64,000 nt of DNA, taken from the NCBI GenBank assembly GCA_029945425.1, contig JAQSDV010000004.1, positions 1,226,991 through 1,290,990 on the forward strand, in the 5' to 3' direction. The notes beneath the pieces are model-generated. The model searched no databases. It was given only the letters and a program-made list of their open reading frames with translations, and was not told the DNA's origin. A program made the translations under genes and the position numbers. Position 1 is the first letter of the stretch; each line of letters starts with the position of its first letter. This document shows positions 27,068 through 35,913 of this stretch, one piece after another. This stretch comes from a bacterium. GTDB taxonomy: Bacteria; Pseudomonadota; Alphaproteobacteria; Micavibrionales; UBA2020.

Positions 27068-27393
27068 TTTTCGATGCGTGTCGCAGCAAATGCGCGGTGA
27101 ATCCCTGCACCAATCCGGCTAGTTATTGATTTTATTGAAGAATCATCATTTTACGGTCTGAGCGACTCAACGTATGCATGCCGTTTCGGTCGGTGGCATG
27201 TGACCGGAAAAAGCCCCGAATTTCCTGCTTATGTAAAAAACCCTGTCTTTTCAGGGATTTGTCACATGCCTGTCACAAAGTCTTTCGCAACTGTTACTTG
27301 GCCTGCAAACGGAAGTTACAAGCGGGAGCGATACTTAACTTAGAAGCAAGCAACCACGCAATTCAAGAAAACCAGAACTAAGGAGTACACACC
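27068..27393 (+). other. Intergenic region upstream of the ECF sigma gene
   Basis: About 325 bp without a credible gene. A 67-codon open frame at 27178-27381 has no ribosome-binding site and an unnatural composition. Short repeats (TGTCACA twice near 27260-27275) and an A-rich leader with AAGGAG just before the sigma gene are visible. I found no GGAAC-N16-CGTT type promoter that would indicate control by an EcfG sigma factor. Confidence 0.35.
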
Positions 27394-27948
27394 ATGTTCG
27401 AACAAAAAGCCCTCATCAGCGAAATGGAAAACCTTCGCCGCTTCGCCCTGCGCCTGACGCGCAATTCCAGCGATGCAGAGGATCTGGTGCAGTCCACTCT
27501 CCTGCGCGCTCTGGAGAAAAAAGAATACTTTGAAGCAGGCACGAACCTCTTCAGCTGGACCTCGAAAATCATGTTCAATCTGTTTGCGTCGCAATACCGC
27601 CGCAAGAAGAAATTCGAAACCCAGTACGATCCCGAGCCGTACCTGAACAGCGCATCGGTGAGCGCGTCGCAAGAAACGACCACCGACCTCGCGAAAGTGA
27701 AAGAGTCGATGAAGCTGCTGTCGGCCGAACATCGCGAAATGCTGGTCATGGTCTGCATCCGCGGCCTGCGTTACGAAGAAGTCTCTGAAATGCTGCAAAT
27801 TCCGGTCGGTACCGTGCGCTCGCGCCTGTTCCGTGCCCGCAAACAGCTTCAGGAAGTGCTGGATACGCCTGCAACGAAAGTTGCGATTGCCGACCTCGGC
27901 AAGCCCGTGCTGGAACGCTATGAAGAAAGCACCATGGCGCAGGCATAA
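27394..27948 (+). CDS. ECF-type RNA polymerase sigma factor
   Basis: The 184-residue group IV sigma factor contains region 2 (LRRFALRLTRNSSDAEDLVQSTLLRALE, about residues 12-40, with the SWTSKIMFNLFASQYRRKKK DNA-melting segment after it). Region 4 has the helix-turn-helix LRYEEVSEMLQIPVGTVRSR near residues 128-148. The motif layout resembles alphaproteobacterial general-stress (EcfG-like) or ECF sigma factors. No anti-sigma gene or PhyR/NepR pair adjoins it, so its control must be elsewhere or at transcription. AAGGAG lies 10 nt before the ATG. It is followed by a strong terminator, making it monocistronic. Confidence 0.9.
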   Translation: MFEQKALISEMENLRRFALRLTRNSSDAEDLVQSTLLRALEKKEYFEAGTNLFSWTSKIMFNLFASQYRRKKKFETQYDPEPYLNSASVSASQETTTDLAKVKESMKLLSAEHREMLVMVCIRGLRYEEVSEMLQIPVGTVRSRLFRARKQLQEVLDTPATKVAIADLGKPVLERYEESTMAQA

Positions 27949-27999
27949 CGAAACCTACCCGCCCTGACTAATTCTGGATTACCCTCCAGAACCCTAGAA

Positions 28000-28030
28000 A
28001 ACCCCCGGCTGCCCGCCGGGGGTTTTTCTT
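28000..28030 (+). terminator. Intrinsic terminator of the ECF sigma gene
   Basis: The 10-bp perfect stem AACCCCCGGC / GCCGGGGGTT has a 5-nt loop and a following T-rich tail, about 50 bp after the stop codon. Confidence 0.85.
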
Positions 28031-28098
28031 TTGACTTTTCGGTGTTTCGTTAGATGTCCGTAAATGGCTGGAACTGGGCGGCTGGCTTGCGCTATAAC

Positions 28099-28599
28099 AT
28101 GGGCATGGTTTACGTTCATAAAATAGTAAAGACGCCGGTCGGCGCATTAACACTGGTCGCAAGCGATGCGGGACTCGCCGCCATCCTGTGGGAAAACGAC
28201 AAGCCCGGCCGCGTGCGTCTCGATATCGGTGCCGAGGACAAGAAGCATGAAATTCTGTCCGAGGCCGAACGCCAGTTGAAGGAATACTTCGCCGGCACCC
28301 GCAACCGCTTCGATCTGCCCCTTGATTTCAACGGCACGCCGTTCCAGAAAAAAGTCTGGGCCGCGCTGTGCCGCATCCCCTTCGGCGAAACCCGCAGCTA
28401 TGGCGATATCGCGAAACAAGTCGGCAGCCCCAAAGCCGTCCGCGCCGTCGGATCCGCCAACGGCAAAAACCCCATCTCCATCATCGCCCCCTGCCACCGC
28501 GTCATCGGCGCAAACGGCAAACTGACAGGATTCGCGGGCGGGCTGCCCGTGAAGGAATTCCTGTTGGGATTGGAAAGCCGCCAAGGTAAAGTTATCTAG
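28099..28599 (+). CDS. ogt: Methylated-DNA-[protein]-cysteine S-methyltransferase
   Basis: The 166-residue suicide DNA-repair protein transfers the methyl group of O6-methylguanine to its own cysteine. The active site PCHRV (Cys132) lies in IIAPCHRVIGANGKLTGFAGG, and the helix-turn-helix recognition region is GETRSYGDIAKQVGSPKAVRAVG. The frame is open from 28054. I use the ATG at 28099, though 28105 is also possible. It complements the Ada-AlkA fusion at 20 kb, which lacks this domain. Confidence 0.92.
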   Translation: MGMVYVHKIVKTPVGALTLVASDAGLAAILWENDKPGRVRLDIGAEDKKHEILSEAERQLKEYFAGTRNRFDLPLDFNGTPFQKKVWAALCRIPFGETRSYGDIAKQVGSPKAVRAVGSANGKNPISIIAPCHRVIGANGKLTGFAGGLPVKEFLLGLESRQGKVI

Positions 28600-28619
28600 T
28601 TTTTTTGAAGGAGGGTTTA

Positions 28620-28985
28620 ATGGGTAACGCTGTCGGCTGGTTCGAAATCTATGTGCAGGACATGGGGCGCGCCAAAAAATTCTATGAAGCTGTGTTCCAG
28701 CAGACCTTGCGCAAGCTGGATTCTCCGCACGATATGTGGGCCTTCGGCTCCGATCTGGAGCAATACGGCGCATCCGGCGCACTGATTAAAATGGAAGGCG
28801 CGCCGTCCGGCTTTGCAGGCGCAATCGTCTATTTCTCTTGCGCGGATTGCGAAGTCGAAGCAACCCGCGCCACCCAAAACGGCGGCGACATCTTCAAGCC
28901 CAAGACCTCGATCGGCCCTTACGGCTTCATTTCCCTCGTTCACGACACCGAAGGAAATCTGATTGGGTTACATTCGATGAAGTAA
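28620..28985 (+). CDS. VOC (glyoxalase/bleomycin-resistance fold) family protein
   Basis: The 121-residue protein has the paired beta-alpha-beta-beta-beta modules of the vicinal oxygen chelate fold. It starts with WFEIYVQDMGRAKKFYEAVF and ends with HDTEGNLIGLHSM. The GSASGAL-like middle strand and the second module starting IVYFSCADCE are visible. Such proteins bind a metal and act on diverse small molecules, so the substrate cannot be named. The ATG at 28620 follows GGAGGGTTTA. It lies 20 bp after ogt and is probably in its transcript. Confidence 0.85.
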   Translation: MGNAVGWFEIYVQDMGRAKKFYEAVFQQTLRKLDSPHDMWAFGSDLEQYGASGALIKMEGAPSGFAGAIVYFSCADCEVEATRATQNGGDIFKPKTSIGPYGFISLVHDTEGNLIGLHSMK

Positions 28986-29106
28986 GAAATACCGGTATTC
29001 TTGGCTCCTACCCATATTATTAATTGCATGATGGCATCAAAGGGCTAGGAGTAATTGTCGGTGAGCGTAGTATGAAAAAAAAATCTCAAAGCCATCGGTT
29101 GGGCAG

Positions 29107-29745
29107 TTATCCGTCTAAGCAGTTGTTACAAGTTACGCGGTAGTAATGCCCGATAATTTTTTCTACGAAAACATGATCACCGTGCGTGCCGTTGAGCATG
29201 GGGTCAACTGTCTTTTTCCACACGTCAGCGCGCTTGGAATAGTCAATTCCGATTTGATCCGTGGAATCATAAATAATATCAAAGGCCAGAAATCCATCTG
29301 CCGCCATAAGCGCTACGTCGCGAGACGCGCAAACACCAAAAAAACCAATATCCCCAACCGGAGTCGCTTGATTTTGGCATGAAGAAAACTGGGGCGTAAC
29401 CAGTATTCTTGCCGCTTCAATTCCCTGACGTATGGGCACGAAAAGACCGAATTTTACTATCAAAAAAAGCAGGGCTGCAGGAAAAGTTCGTGCAAAATCC
29501 GAGGCCCAATTACTCTTAATACATGCAAAAAGAGAGCCTAAAATGTAGATTGCAGCAACGAATGCCAAGACAAGCATGGCAAGCAGGGTAAACCACTTAC
29601 CGACAAGCACATCAACAAGAGCGGTTAGAAACACCAGAGATATTGTGATTATTGCAGGCCGCCAAAATCCAAGCCCAGCAAGCCGGCTGCCTTTGGCTTC
29701 AGGAGGCGCTTCTTGCAGTTTCACTATGTCGGGGGTGTTAGACAT
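29107..29745 (-). CDS. Orphan membrane protein of unknown function
   Basis: The 212-residue protein has two to three hydrophobic segments in its N-terminal half (about residues 28-48, 52-75 and 88-105). A soluble C-terminal domain of about 100 residues with cysteines (SSCQNQ, GVCASRD, TCNNC) follows, probably on the periplasmic side. No domain is recognised. The gene is visibly AT-richer than its neighbours and lies just past the 3' end of a tRNA gene, a common place for acquired DNA. The ATG has only a weak ribosome-binding site. Confidence 0.6.
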   Translation of the reverse strand: MSNTPDIVKLQEAPPEAKGSRLAGLGFWRPAIITISLVFLTALVDVLVGKWFTLLAMLVLAFVAAIYILGSLFACIKSNWASDFARTFPAALLFLIVKFGLFVPIRQGIEAARILVTPQFSSCQNQATPVGDIGFFGVCASRDVALMAADGFLAFDIIYDSTDQIGIDYSKRADVWKKTVDPMLNGTHGDHVFVEKIIGHYYRVTCNNCLDG

Positions 29746-29770
29746 TCAATCTATCCTGGCAATGGATAAA

Positions 29771-29860
29771 TGGCGGAGAGGATGAGATTCGAACTCACGA
29801 AACCTGTTACAGTTTAACCGCTTTCCAGGCGATCGCCTTCAACCGCTCGGCCACCTCTCC
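29771..29860 (-). tRNA. tRNA-Ser (anticodon GGA)
   Basis: The 90-nt class II tRNA begins GGAGAGGTGGCCGAG and has an anticodon loop CTGGAAA (anticodon GGA, reading UCC/UCU). It has a long variable arm, the T-loop GTTCGAATC, an acceptor stem pairing GGAGAGG with CCTCTCC, and an encoded 3' CCA. Confidence 0.95.
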
Positions 29861-29938
29861 GCGAGCGATACAGGGGGGCAGAGTACCCTTAAAGGGGCTC
29901 CGGCTTCAAGTTTAATTTATGTTAATGATAACAGCCGT

Positions 29939-30775
29939 TTATCCGATGCCCGACAGGGCAGGCGGGCTTTGCGTTTGGGTTATCCTGACCGTATCGCCCA
30001 CATGCACGACGCCGGTCGATTCCGGAATGCCGTTCTGGCCGAAGACGGTGCCGGTCATGCCGGGTTCGCGCATCAGGCGGAAAGTCTTGAGCGTTTTAAG
30101 CGGTTCGTTGTCGGTGCCGCGTGCGCCGGCCTGCTGGTCGGTTGCGGTGACGACGCAGCGCAGGCAGGGTTTCGGCAGGGCGATCACCACGCCGCGGATG
30201 CTGATCTTGCGCCATGTATCTTCATCCCATGCGGGCGCGCCGCTGACGACGATGTTGGGGCGGAAGCGGTTCATGGGCAGCGGGGCGGGCATGCGCTTGT
30301 TCAGGTCGGCAAGCGATTCCGCGAGCGTCACCAGCAGCGGGAAATCATCGGCGAAGCTGGTGGGCGTATCGGGTTCGGCCTGCGTCGAGGCGATGTTGCG
30401 CGGCAACCCGCCCTGCCAGACCAGATGCGCGCGAAAGCCGAGCGCGGCGGTGATCCATTTATCGGCGGACGCGCCTGCGGTATAGGCCTCCACCTGCTGC
30501 TTCCAGATTGTCACGATATGCTTGGGCGCATGGGGGGAGGGGAAATCGATGCCGACGGCCGATCCGTTATAGCCCAGCGCCAGCATGTCGCCCGCAATCG
30601 CGGTTTCGATGGCGGCCATCGCGGGGACTTCGCGCTGCGTCACGAATTTGTAGTTTTCATCGACGATCATCCAGCGCCTGTCATGCGCGAGGCCGCGTCT
30701 TTCGAGCGCGGCCTCGGTCACATCAACAGCCCGGCATCCTTTAACAGGATAAATATGAAGGCTTTCGACTTTCAT
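29939..30775 (-). CDS. MOSC domain protein (molybdenum-cofactor sulfurase C-terminal type)
   Basis: The 278-residue protein has an MOSC N-terminal beta-barrel (LHIYPVKGCRA, then AHDRRWMIVDENYKFVTQRE) followed by the MOSC domain (about residues 120-270). The conserved Cys lies in LPKPCLRCVVTATDQ, which in the YcbX/mARC family coordinates molybdenum. Such proteins reduce N-hydroxylated compounds. No partner ferredoxin domain is fused. The start overlaps the stop of the stomatin gene by one base (TGATG), so the two are translationally coupled. Confidence 0.88.
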   Translation of the reverse strand: MKVESLHIYPVKGCRAVDVTEAALERRGLAHDRRWMIVDENYKFVTQREVPAMAAIETAIAGDMLALGYNGSAVGIDFPSPHAPKHIVTIWKQQVEAYTAGASADKWITAALGFRAHLVWQGGLPRNIASTQAEPDTPTSFADDFPLLVTLAESLADLNKRMPAPLPMNRFRPNIVVSGAPAWDEDTWRKISIRGVVIALPKPCLRCVVTATDQQAGARGTDNEPLKTLKTFRLMREPGMTGTVFGQNGIPESTGVVHVGDTVRITQTQSPPALSGIG

Positions 30776-31512
30776 CAGGTAATGCGTTTCAGGAACTCCA
30801 TCGGCAGCGGCAGGATGATCGTGCTGCTGCGGTCATTGGCGATATCCTGGAAGGCCGAGAGGTAGCGCAGCTGCATCGCGCCGGAGGAGCCGAGCTTGGT
30901 CGCGGCTTCCACCAGTTTGTCGGCGGCCTGCAATTCCCCTTCGGCGGAGATGATTTTCGCGCGGCGTTCGCGTTCCGCCTCTGCCTGGCGGCCGATGGCG
31001 CGGATCATGCTTTCGGCAAGATCAATATGCTTCAGCGCCACGTTCTGCACCTTGATGCCCCACTGGTCGGTCTGGCCGTCCAGCAGCTCGCGGATGTCGG
31101 CGGAGAGTTTGTCGCGCGCGGTCAGCAGGTCGTCGAGCTCATGCTTGCCGAGGACTTCGCGAAGCGTGGTCTGCGACAGCTCCGACGTCGCGCGCATGAA
31201 ATCGGCGACGTTGTTGATCGATTTTTCCGGTGCGACGACGCGGTAGTAAATGACCGCGTTGACCTTCACCGAAATGTTGTCCTTGGTGATGATGTCCTGG
31301 CTGGGCACGTCGATGGTGCGCACGCGCAGGTCGATGCGGGTCATGGTCTGCACGATCGGGATCAGCAGGATCAGGCCGGGGCCCTTGACGCCCGCATAGC
31401 GGCCGAGGGTGTAGGTGACGCCGCGTTCATATTCCTTCAAAATCCGTACGGCATAGCCGAGGAAGATGAGAGCCATGACAAAAATAAAGCCGACAAATGC
31501 AGTACCGCCCAT
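30775..31512 (-). CDS. Slipin/stomatin-like SPFH domain protein
   Basis: The 245-residue membrane protein has an N-terminal hydrophobic anchor (FVGFIFVMALIFLGYAVRI). The SPFH/band 7 domain follows (EYERGVTYTLGRY, GLILLIPIVQTMTRIDLRVRT, SQDIITKDNISVKVNAVIYYRV), then a C-terminal coiled region (RQAEAERERRAKIISAEGE). It forms oligomeric membrane scaffolds. The NfeD-family protease encoded 39 bp upstream on the same strand is its usual genomic partner. AAAGGATTTAG precedes the ATG. Confidence 0.93.
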   Translation of the reverse strand: MGGTAFVGFIFVMALIFLGYAVRILKEYERGVTYTLGRYAGVKGPGLILLIPIVQTMTRIDLRVRTIDVPSQDIITKDNISVKVNAVIYYRVVAPEKSINNVADFMRATSELSQTTLREVLGKHELDDLLTARDKLSADIRELLDGQTDQWGIKVQNVALKHIDLAESMIRAIGRQAEAERERRAKIISAEGELQAADKLVEAATKLGSSGAMQLRYLSAFQDIANDRSSTIILPLPMEFLKRIT

Positions 31513-31551
31513 AGTGCTAAATCCTTTCGCTGGTTAACGTGATTTGAATAG

Positions 31552-32925
31552 TTATTCGGGTTTGACGATCAGGCGCAGGCCGTCGATTTCGACGACCTTC
31601 ACCATATCGCCCGGGTTGATGATGAATTCGGGCGCAGCCGCCGTCGCCTTCCAGATTTCGCCGGTGATGCGGACTTCGCCCTGGCCTTGTGACCATGTCA
31701 GGACTTGCGCGGGTGTCTGCAGCAATTCTTCCTGCCCCGTCATCGTGGGGCTGCGCTGTGCGCGCAAGGTGACCGCGATCAGGACGGAAAGGAAGCCCAG
31801 GCTGGACACAGTTGTGGCCCCGATCAGCCACGGGTCTATCCCGAAATTCGGGTCCGCGCTGTCGATCAGCATGGTGGCCCCGACCGCGAAGGAAATCGCG
31901 CCCCCGATCCCGAGCGCGCCGAAGGCCGGTGCAAAGGCCTCGCCGATCATCAGCCCGATGCCGGTCAGCATCAGGGCAAGGCCGGTATAATCGATGGGCA
32001 GCACGTTCATCGCGAACAGGCCGAGGATAAAGCTGATGACGCCCATCACGCCCGGCAGCACCACGCCGGGATTGAGCATTTCATAGATAAGACCGAGCGC
32101 GCCCAGCGTGACCAGCATGAAGGCGATGTTCGGCTCCGCGATCACGCCCAGCAGTTCTGTGCGCCAGTCGGATTCAAGGCGCTCGATGCGGGCGTTCTTG
32201 GTGTTCAGCTTCATCGTCTTGTTCATCGACATCTTGACCGTGCGGCCGTCGACCTTTTCCAGCAGCTCGTTCACGTCGATTGCGATCAGGTCGATCGCTT
32301 TCTTGGCGAGGGATTCAGTCGCGGTCAGGCTTTCCGCGTCGCGCACCGCGCGCTCCGCCCATTCGGCGTTGCGGCTGCGCAACTCGGCCAGGCCGCGGAT
32401 ATATGCGGCGGCATCGTTGACCATTTTATGTTCCAGCGTGGATTTCGGCTGCACCGATTTCGGGTCAGTCATCGAGGGGTCGCTGTTTTCCGACGGGCTG
32501 TTGTCGCCCATGCGGATCGGGGTGGCGGCACCGATGACGGTGGACGGCGCCATCGCCGCGATATGGCTGGCGTAAAGGATGTAGGTGCCTGCGGATGCCG
32601 CGTGCGATCCGGGCGGGCTGACGTAAGTCGCAACCGGCACGGGGCTATCGAGGATGATCTGGATGATCGTCTGCATGGAATCGTAAAGGCCGCCGGGGGT
32701 CTGCATTTCCAGCACCACGATATCGGCCTTGCGCTTGGCCGCTTCGGTAATCCCGCGGCGGATCAGGTCGAGCGAGGCGGGGCTGATCATGCCCTCCACC
32801 TTGATGACGACGGCGAGCGGCTGGTTCACAGGGGGCGCGTCTTCGGCGGGGGCCTGCGCCAGCTGGAACAGCAGGAAACCCACGATGCACAGCACGGTGT
32901 ATAAAGGCTTGAGATATTTTTTCAT
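31552..32925 (-). CDS. NfeD family membrane-bound serine protease
   Basis: The 457-residue protein has a signal peptide (MKKYLKPLYTVLCIVGFLL). A ClpP-fold protease domain follows (about residues 45-230), with the nucleophile region PPGSHAASAGTYILYAS. Four transmembrane segments (about 265-375) precede a C-terminal OB-fold (LLQTPAQVLTWSQGQGEVRI). It is the long form that cleaves the stomatin tail and is thought to take part in membrane quality control. I use the ATG at 32925, where the signal peptide begins. The frame extends 29 residues further without support. Confidence 0.9.
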   Translation of the reverse strand: MKKYLKPLYTVLCIVGFLLFQLAQAPAEDAPPVNQPLAVVIKVEGMISPASLDLIRRGITEAAKRKADIVVLEMQTPGGLYDSMQTIIQIILDSPVPVATYVSPPGSHAASAGTYILYASHIAAMAPSTVIGAATPIRMGDNSPSENSDPSMTDPKSVQPKSTLEHKMVNDAAAYIRGLAELRSRNAEWAERAVRDAESLTATESLAKKAIDLIAIDVNELLEKVDGRTVKMSMNKTMKLNTKNARIERLESDWRTELLGVIAEPNIAFMLVTLGALGLIYEMLNPGVVLPGVMGVISFILGLFAMNVLPIDYTGLALMLTGIGLMIGEAFAPAFGALGIGGAISFAVGATMLIDSADPNFGIDPWLIGATTVSSLGFLSVLIAVTLRAQRSPTMTGQEELLQTPAQVLTWSQGQGEVRITGEIWKATAAAPEFIINPGDMVKVVEIDGLRLIVKPE

Positions 32926-33025
32926 GGCAATACCCGGACGTAAAAATGCAGCCGCGATAACATTGCGAATTCTAGCAAAATACTGGCGGGACAGACTATA
33001 TAATCCGCGCAAGCGTTATGGATAG

Positions 33026-34063
33026 TTAGGCGGCTTTCTTCGGCGCGTCCGGCTTATTCTGGATAGTAGCAGGCGCGTTGCGCCCCACCTTCGGCTCGGC
33101 GCCGAAATGCTGGATGATGTCGGATGCCCATTCCGCGCCGATCGCGCCGGCATCGGCGGCTGACTTCCCCTGCGCGAGGCCATAGAGGAACCCCGCCGCG
33201 AACTGGTCGCCCGCGCCGTTTGTGTCGACGATTTTCGATTTGTCCAGCAGCCGTGCCGGCACATGCGTCATGCCGGATGCGTCGATCACATAGGCACCCG
33301 CAGCACCCGCGGTGATGGAGGCGGTAACGCCGAGAGCCTGCACCTTCGCAATCGTATCCTCCAGCGTCGCCGTCTGGAACAGCGCCATGAATTCCCCGCG
33401 GTCGCCGACAAGAATATCTGCATGCGATGTCGCAAGCGCAAGGAAGCCTGTCTGGTTCTGCGCCACCACATGCGCGTCGTTCAGCGCGACCACGACTTTG
33501 CTGCCAGATTGTTTGGCGAGGCCGGCTGCGTGATGCACAGCCTCGCGACCGTTTTCCGTCAGCCACAGATAGCTGTCGAGATAGGTGATTTTTGCCTGTT
33601 TGATAAGGGCCGCATCGACGTCGTCGGCGGTCAGTTCCATGCTGGCACCTGCGGCGAAGGCAAAGCTGCGCTCGCGGTCCGGCGTGGTCAGCGCCAGCAC
33701 GGCGGTCGTGCCGGTGGCGGCATTGTCCGATAAAACAGGCGTGAAATCGATCCCGTGGCCGCTCAAACGCTGGCTGAGGAACGTGCCGTTTTCATCATTG
33801 GCGATCTTGCCGATCAGCGCGGCGCTGCCGCCACGCAGGGCCACGCCCGCCGCGACATTCGTGCCGGGGCCGCCGGGTGTGCGGGCGGGGGAGAGGCTAT
33901 CCGCAATCTGCTTTGCGGTTTCTGCGCTGACCAGATTGGACAGGCCCTTCTTGATGCCGAATTTCTCCAGCTGCGCGTCATCGGCTGCGAACTGCATGTC
34001 GACGACAAGGGCACCAAGGGCAACGACATCGTATTTTTTCCCAACGACTTTGTCGTTATTCAT
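33026..34063 (-). CDS. PfkB family carbohydrate/adenosine kinase
   Basis: The 345-residue ribokinase-like enzyme has the N-terminal PfkB signature region PGGPGTNVAAGVALRGG. The C-terminal signature contains the catalytic Asp: DTNGAGDQFAAGFLYGL. The subgroup with VVALGALVVDMQF at the start is usually annotated adenosine kinase in alphaproteobacteria. Nucleoside or sugar specificity is not certain. It begins 2 bp after leuB, hence probably in the same transcript, and ends near the NfeD gene. The final 20 residues are Ala/Lys/Pro-rich. Confidence 0.85.
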   Translation of the reverse strand: MNNDKVVGKKYDVVALGALVVDMQFAADDAQLEKFGIKKGLSNLVSAETAKQIADSLSPARTPGGPGTNVAAGVALRGGSAALIGKIANDENGTFLSQRLSGHGIDFTPVLSDNAATGTTAVLALTTPDRERSFAFAAGASMELTADDVDAALIKQAKITYLDSYLWLTENGREAVHHAAGLAKQSGSKVVVALNDAHVVAQNQTGFLALATSHADILVGDRGEFMALFQTATLEDTIAKVQALGVTASITAGAAGAYVIDASGMTHVPARLLDKSKIVDTNGAGDQFAAGFLYGLAQGKSAADAGAIGAEWASDIIQHFGAEPKVGRNAPATIQNKPDAPKKAA

Positions 34064-34065
34064 TT

Positions 34066-35187
34066 TTATGCTGCTTTCTGTTTTGCGGCAGAGAGGGTTT
34101 CGAGAAGCGCGGCGCCCATATCGGAGGTCGAGAGTTTTTTCGCGCCGTCGCTCATGATATCGGCGGTGCGGTAACCCTTGGCCAGCACGGCCTCGATCGA
34201 ATCTTCCAGCAGTTGCGCTTCCTTGTGCATGTCGAAGGAGTAACGGAACATCATCGCGACCGACAGGATGGTGGCAAGCGGGTTGGCGATGCCCTTGCCC
34301 GCGATATCGGGGGCGGAGCCGTGGATAGGTTCATACAGCGCGGCGCGCTTGCCGTCGGATTTGATCGCACCTAATGATGCGGAGGGCAGCATGCCGAGCG
34401 ATCCGGTCAGCATGGCTGCCTCGTCGGACAAAATATCGCCGAACAGGTTGTCGGTCACGATCACGTCGAACTGCGCGGGATTGCGCAATAACTGCATCGC
34501 GCAGTTGTCGGCATACATGTGGCTTAAGGTGACGTCCTTGTATTCCGCTTCATGCAGCCTGGTCACTTCTTCGCGCCACAGCTTGCCGGATTCCATGACG
34601 TTGGCTTTTTCAGCGGAGCAGACCTTGTTGCCGCGCTTGCGGGCAAGCTCGAACGCCACGCGGGCGACACGGATGATTTCGTTGGTGGTGTAAACTTGCG
34701 TGTTGACGCCGCGGCGCTGGCCGTCGGGCAGGGTGGTGATGCCGCGCGGCTCGCCGAAATAAACGCCGCCCGTCAATTCGCGCACGATCATGATGTCGAG
34801 GCCCTTGACGACGCTTGCTTTGAGGGTAGAGGCATCGACCAGCGCGTCGAACACTTTCGCGGGGCGCAGGTTGGCGAAGAGTTCAAGTTCCTTGCGGAGT
34901 TTCAGCAGACCCGCTTCGGGGCGGATGGCGTAATCGACCTTGTCCCATTTCGGGCCGCCGACAGCTGCCAGTAAAATCGCATCCGCCTTGCGGCATTTAT
35001 CCAGCGTCGCATCCGACAGCGGCACGCCGTGTTTATCAATCGAACAGCCGCCAAGGTCGCCTTCGGATGTTTCCAGCTTGGTGCCGAAATGCTGGTTGAA
35101 CCAGCCGAGAATTTTCAACGCCTCCGCCATCACTTCGGGGCCAAGGCCGTCGCCGGGCAGGGTCACGATTTGCTTGGTGCCGGTCAT
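34066..35187 (-). CDS. leuB: 3-isopropylmalate dehydrogenase
   Basis: The 373-residue enzyme oxidises and decarboxylates 3-isopropylmalate with NAD+ in leucine synthesis. It has the [11 protein letters not shown] start, [26 protein letters not shown], the Asp-rich metal site around [15 protein letters not shown], and the NAD loop [14 protein letters not shown]. Length is normal. It lies 119 bp downstream of leuD on the same strand. The gap contains an AT-rich stretch but no gene. Confidence 0.96.
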   Translation of the reverse strand: MTGTKQIVTLPGDGLGPEVMAEALKILGWFNQHFGTKLETSEGDLGGCSIDKHGVPLSDATLDKCRKADAILLAAVGGPKWDKVDYAIRPEAGLLKLRKELELFANLRPAKVFDALVDASTLKASVVKGLDIMIVRELTGGVYFGEPRGITTLPDGQRRGVNTQVYTTNEIIRVARVAFELARKRGNKVCSAEKANVMESGKLWREEVTRLHEAEYKDVTLSHMYADNCAMQLLRNPAQFDVIVTDNLFGDILSDEAAMLTGSLGMLPSASLGAIKSDGKRAALYEPIHGSAPDIAGKGIANPLATILSVAMMFRYSFDMHKEAQLLEDSIEAVLAKGYRTADIMSDGAKKLSTSDMGAALLETLSAAKQKAA

Positions 35188-35306
35188 CTAGAATCTCCTG
35201 AGTTTTTTGGAACAACCCAAATTATCAGGTCGCAGGGGCATGTTCAATTGGTTCACGCGCCCGATATTAAAAGCCCCTGTTTTCAAGGCTTTCAACTCTC
35301 GCGTTA

Positions 35307-35912
35307 TCAGCCGTAGAGCCAGGGTTGTCTGCTTTTCTGCGCGTCCTCGAAGGTCGAAATCGTTTTTTCTTTTTCGAGCGTCAGGCCGATATCGTCGAGG
35401 CCGTTCAGCAGGCATTTTTTACGGAAGGGGTCGATATCGAATTTATATTCCTTGCGGTTGCCGCCCGTCACCGTCTGCTTGGCGAGGTCGATGGTCAGCT
35501 CCAACCCCGCTTCCGCGTCCTTCATCAATTCCTCGACCTGTTCTTTCGGCAGGACGACCGGCAGGATGCCGTTCTTGAAACAGTTGTTGTAGAAGATGTC
35601 GGCATAGGACGGCGCGATCACGCAGCGGATGCCGAAATCCAGCAGCGACCACGGCGCATGTTCGCGGGATGACCCACAGCCGAAATTTTCGCCCGCCACC
35701 AGAATTTGCGAATGGCGATAGGCGGGTTTGTTCAGCACGAATTCCGGCTTCTCCGCGCCTTCGGGCGTGAAACGCAAATCGTTGAACAGGTATTTGCCAA
35801 GCCCCGTGCGCTCGATCGTTTTCAGGAACTGCTTCGGGATGATCGCGTCGGTATCGACATTGACCATGTTAAGCGGTGCGGCGGGGCCTTTGAGTGTGTC
35901 GAATTTTTGCAT
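35307..35912 (-). CDS. leuD: 3-isopropylmalate dehydratase small subunit
   Basis: The 201-residue subunit works with LeuC to isomerise isopropylmalate. It shows [21 protein letters not shown], the swivelling-domain loop [14 protein letters not shown] and [17 protein letters not shown]. The ATG at 35912 is one base after the stop of the nuclease gene. Its Shine-Dalgarno (GAGGTGA) lies inside the last codons of that nuclease, so leuD translation is tied to the inserted gene. The frame extends 12 codons further without support. Confidence 0.95.
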   Translation of the reverse strand: MQKFDTLKGPAAPLNMVNVDTDAIIPKQFLKTIERTGLGKYLFNDLRFTPEGAEKPEFVLNKPAYRHSQILVAGENFGCGSSREHAPWSLLDFGIRCVIAPSYADIFYNNCFKNGILPVVLPKEQVEELMKDAEAGLELTIDLAKQTVTGGNRKEYKFDIDPFRKKCLLNGLDDIGLTLEKEKTISTFEDAQKSRQPWLYG

Positions 35913-35913
35913 G

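Noticed and set aside
27178..27381. A 67-codon open frame upstream of the ECF sigma gene
   Set aside because: No ribosome-binding site, many Cys and Arg, and it overlaps the leader and Shine-Dalgarno region of the sigma gene.
31705..32904. A 399-codon open frame antisense to the NfeD gene
   Set aside because: It is His/Arg-rich with no recognisable fold, while NfeD on the other strand is well supported.
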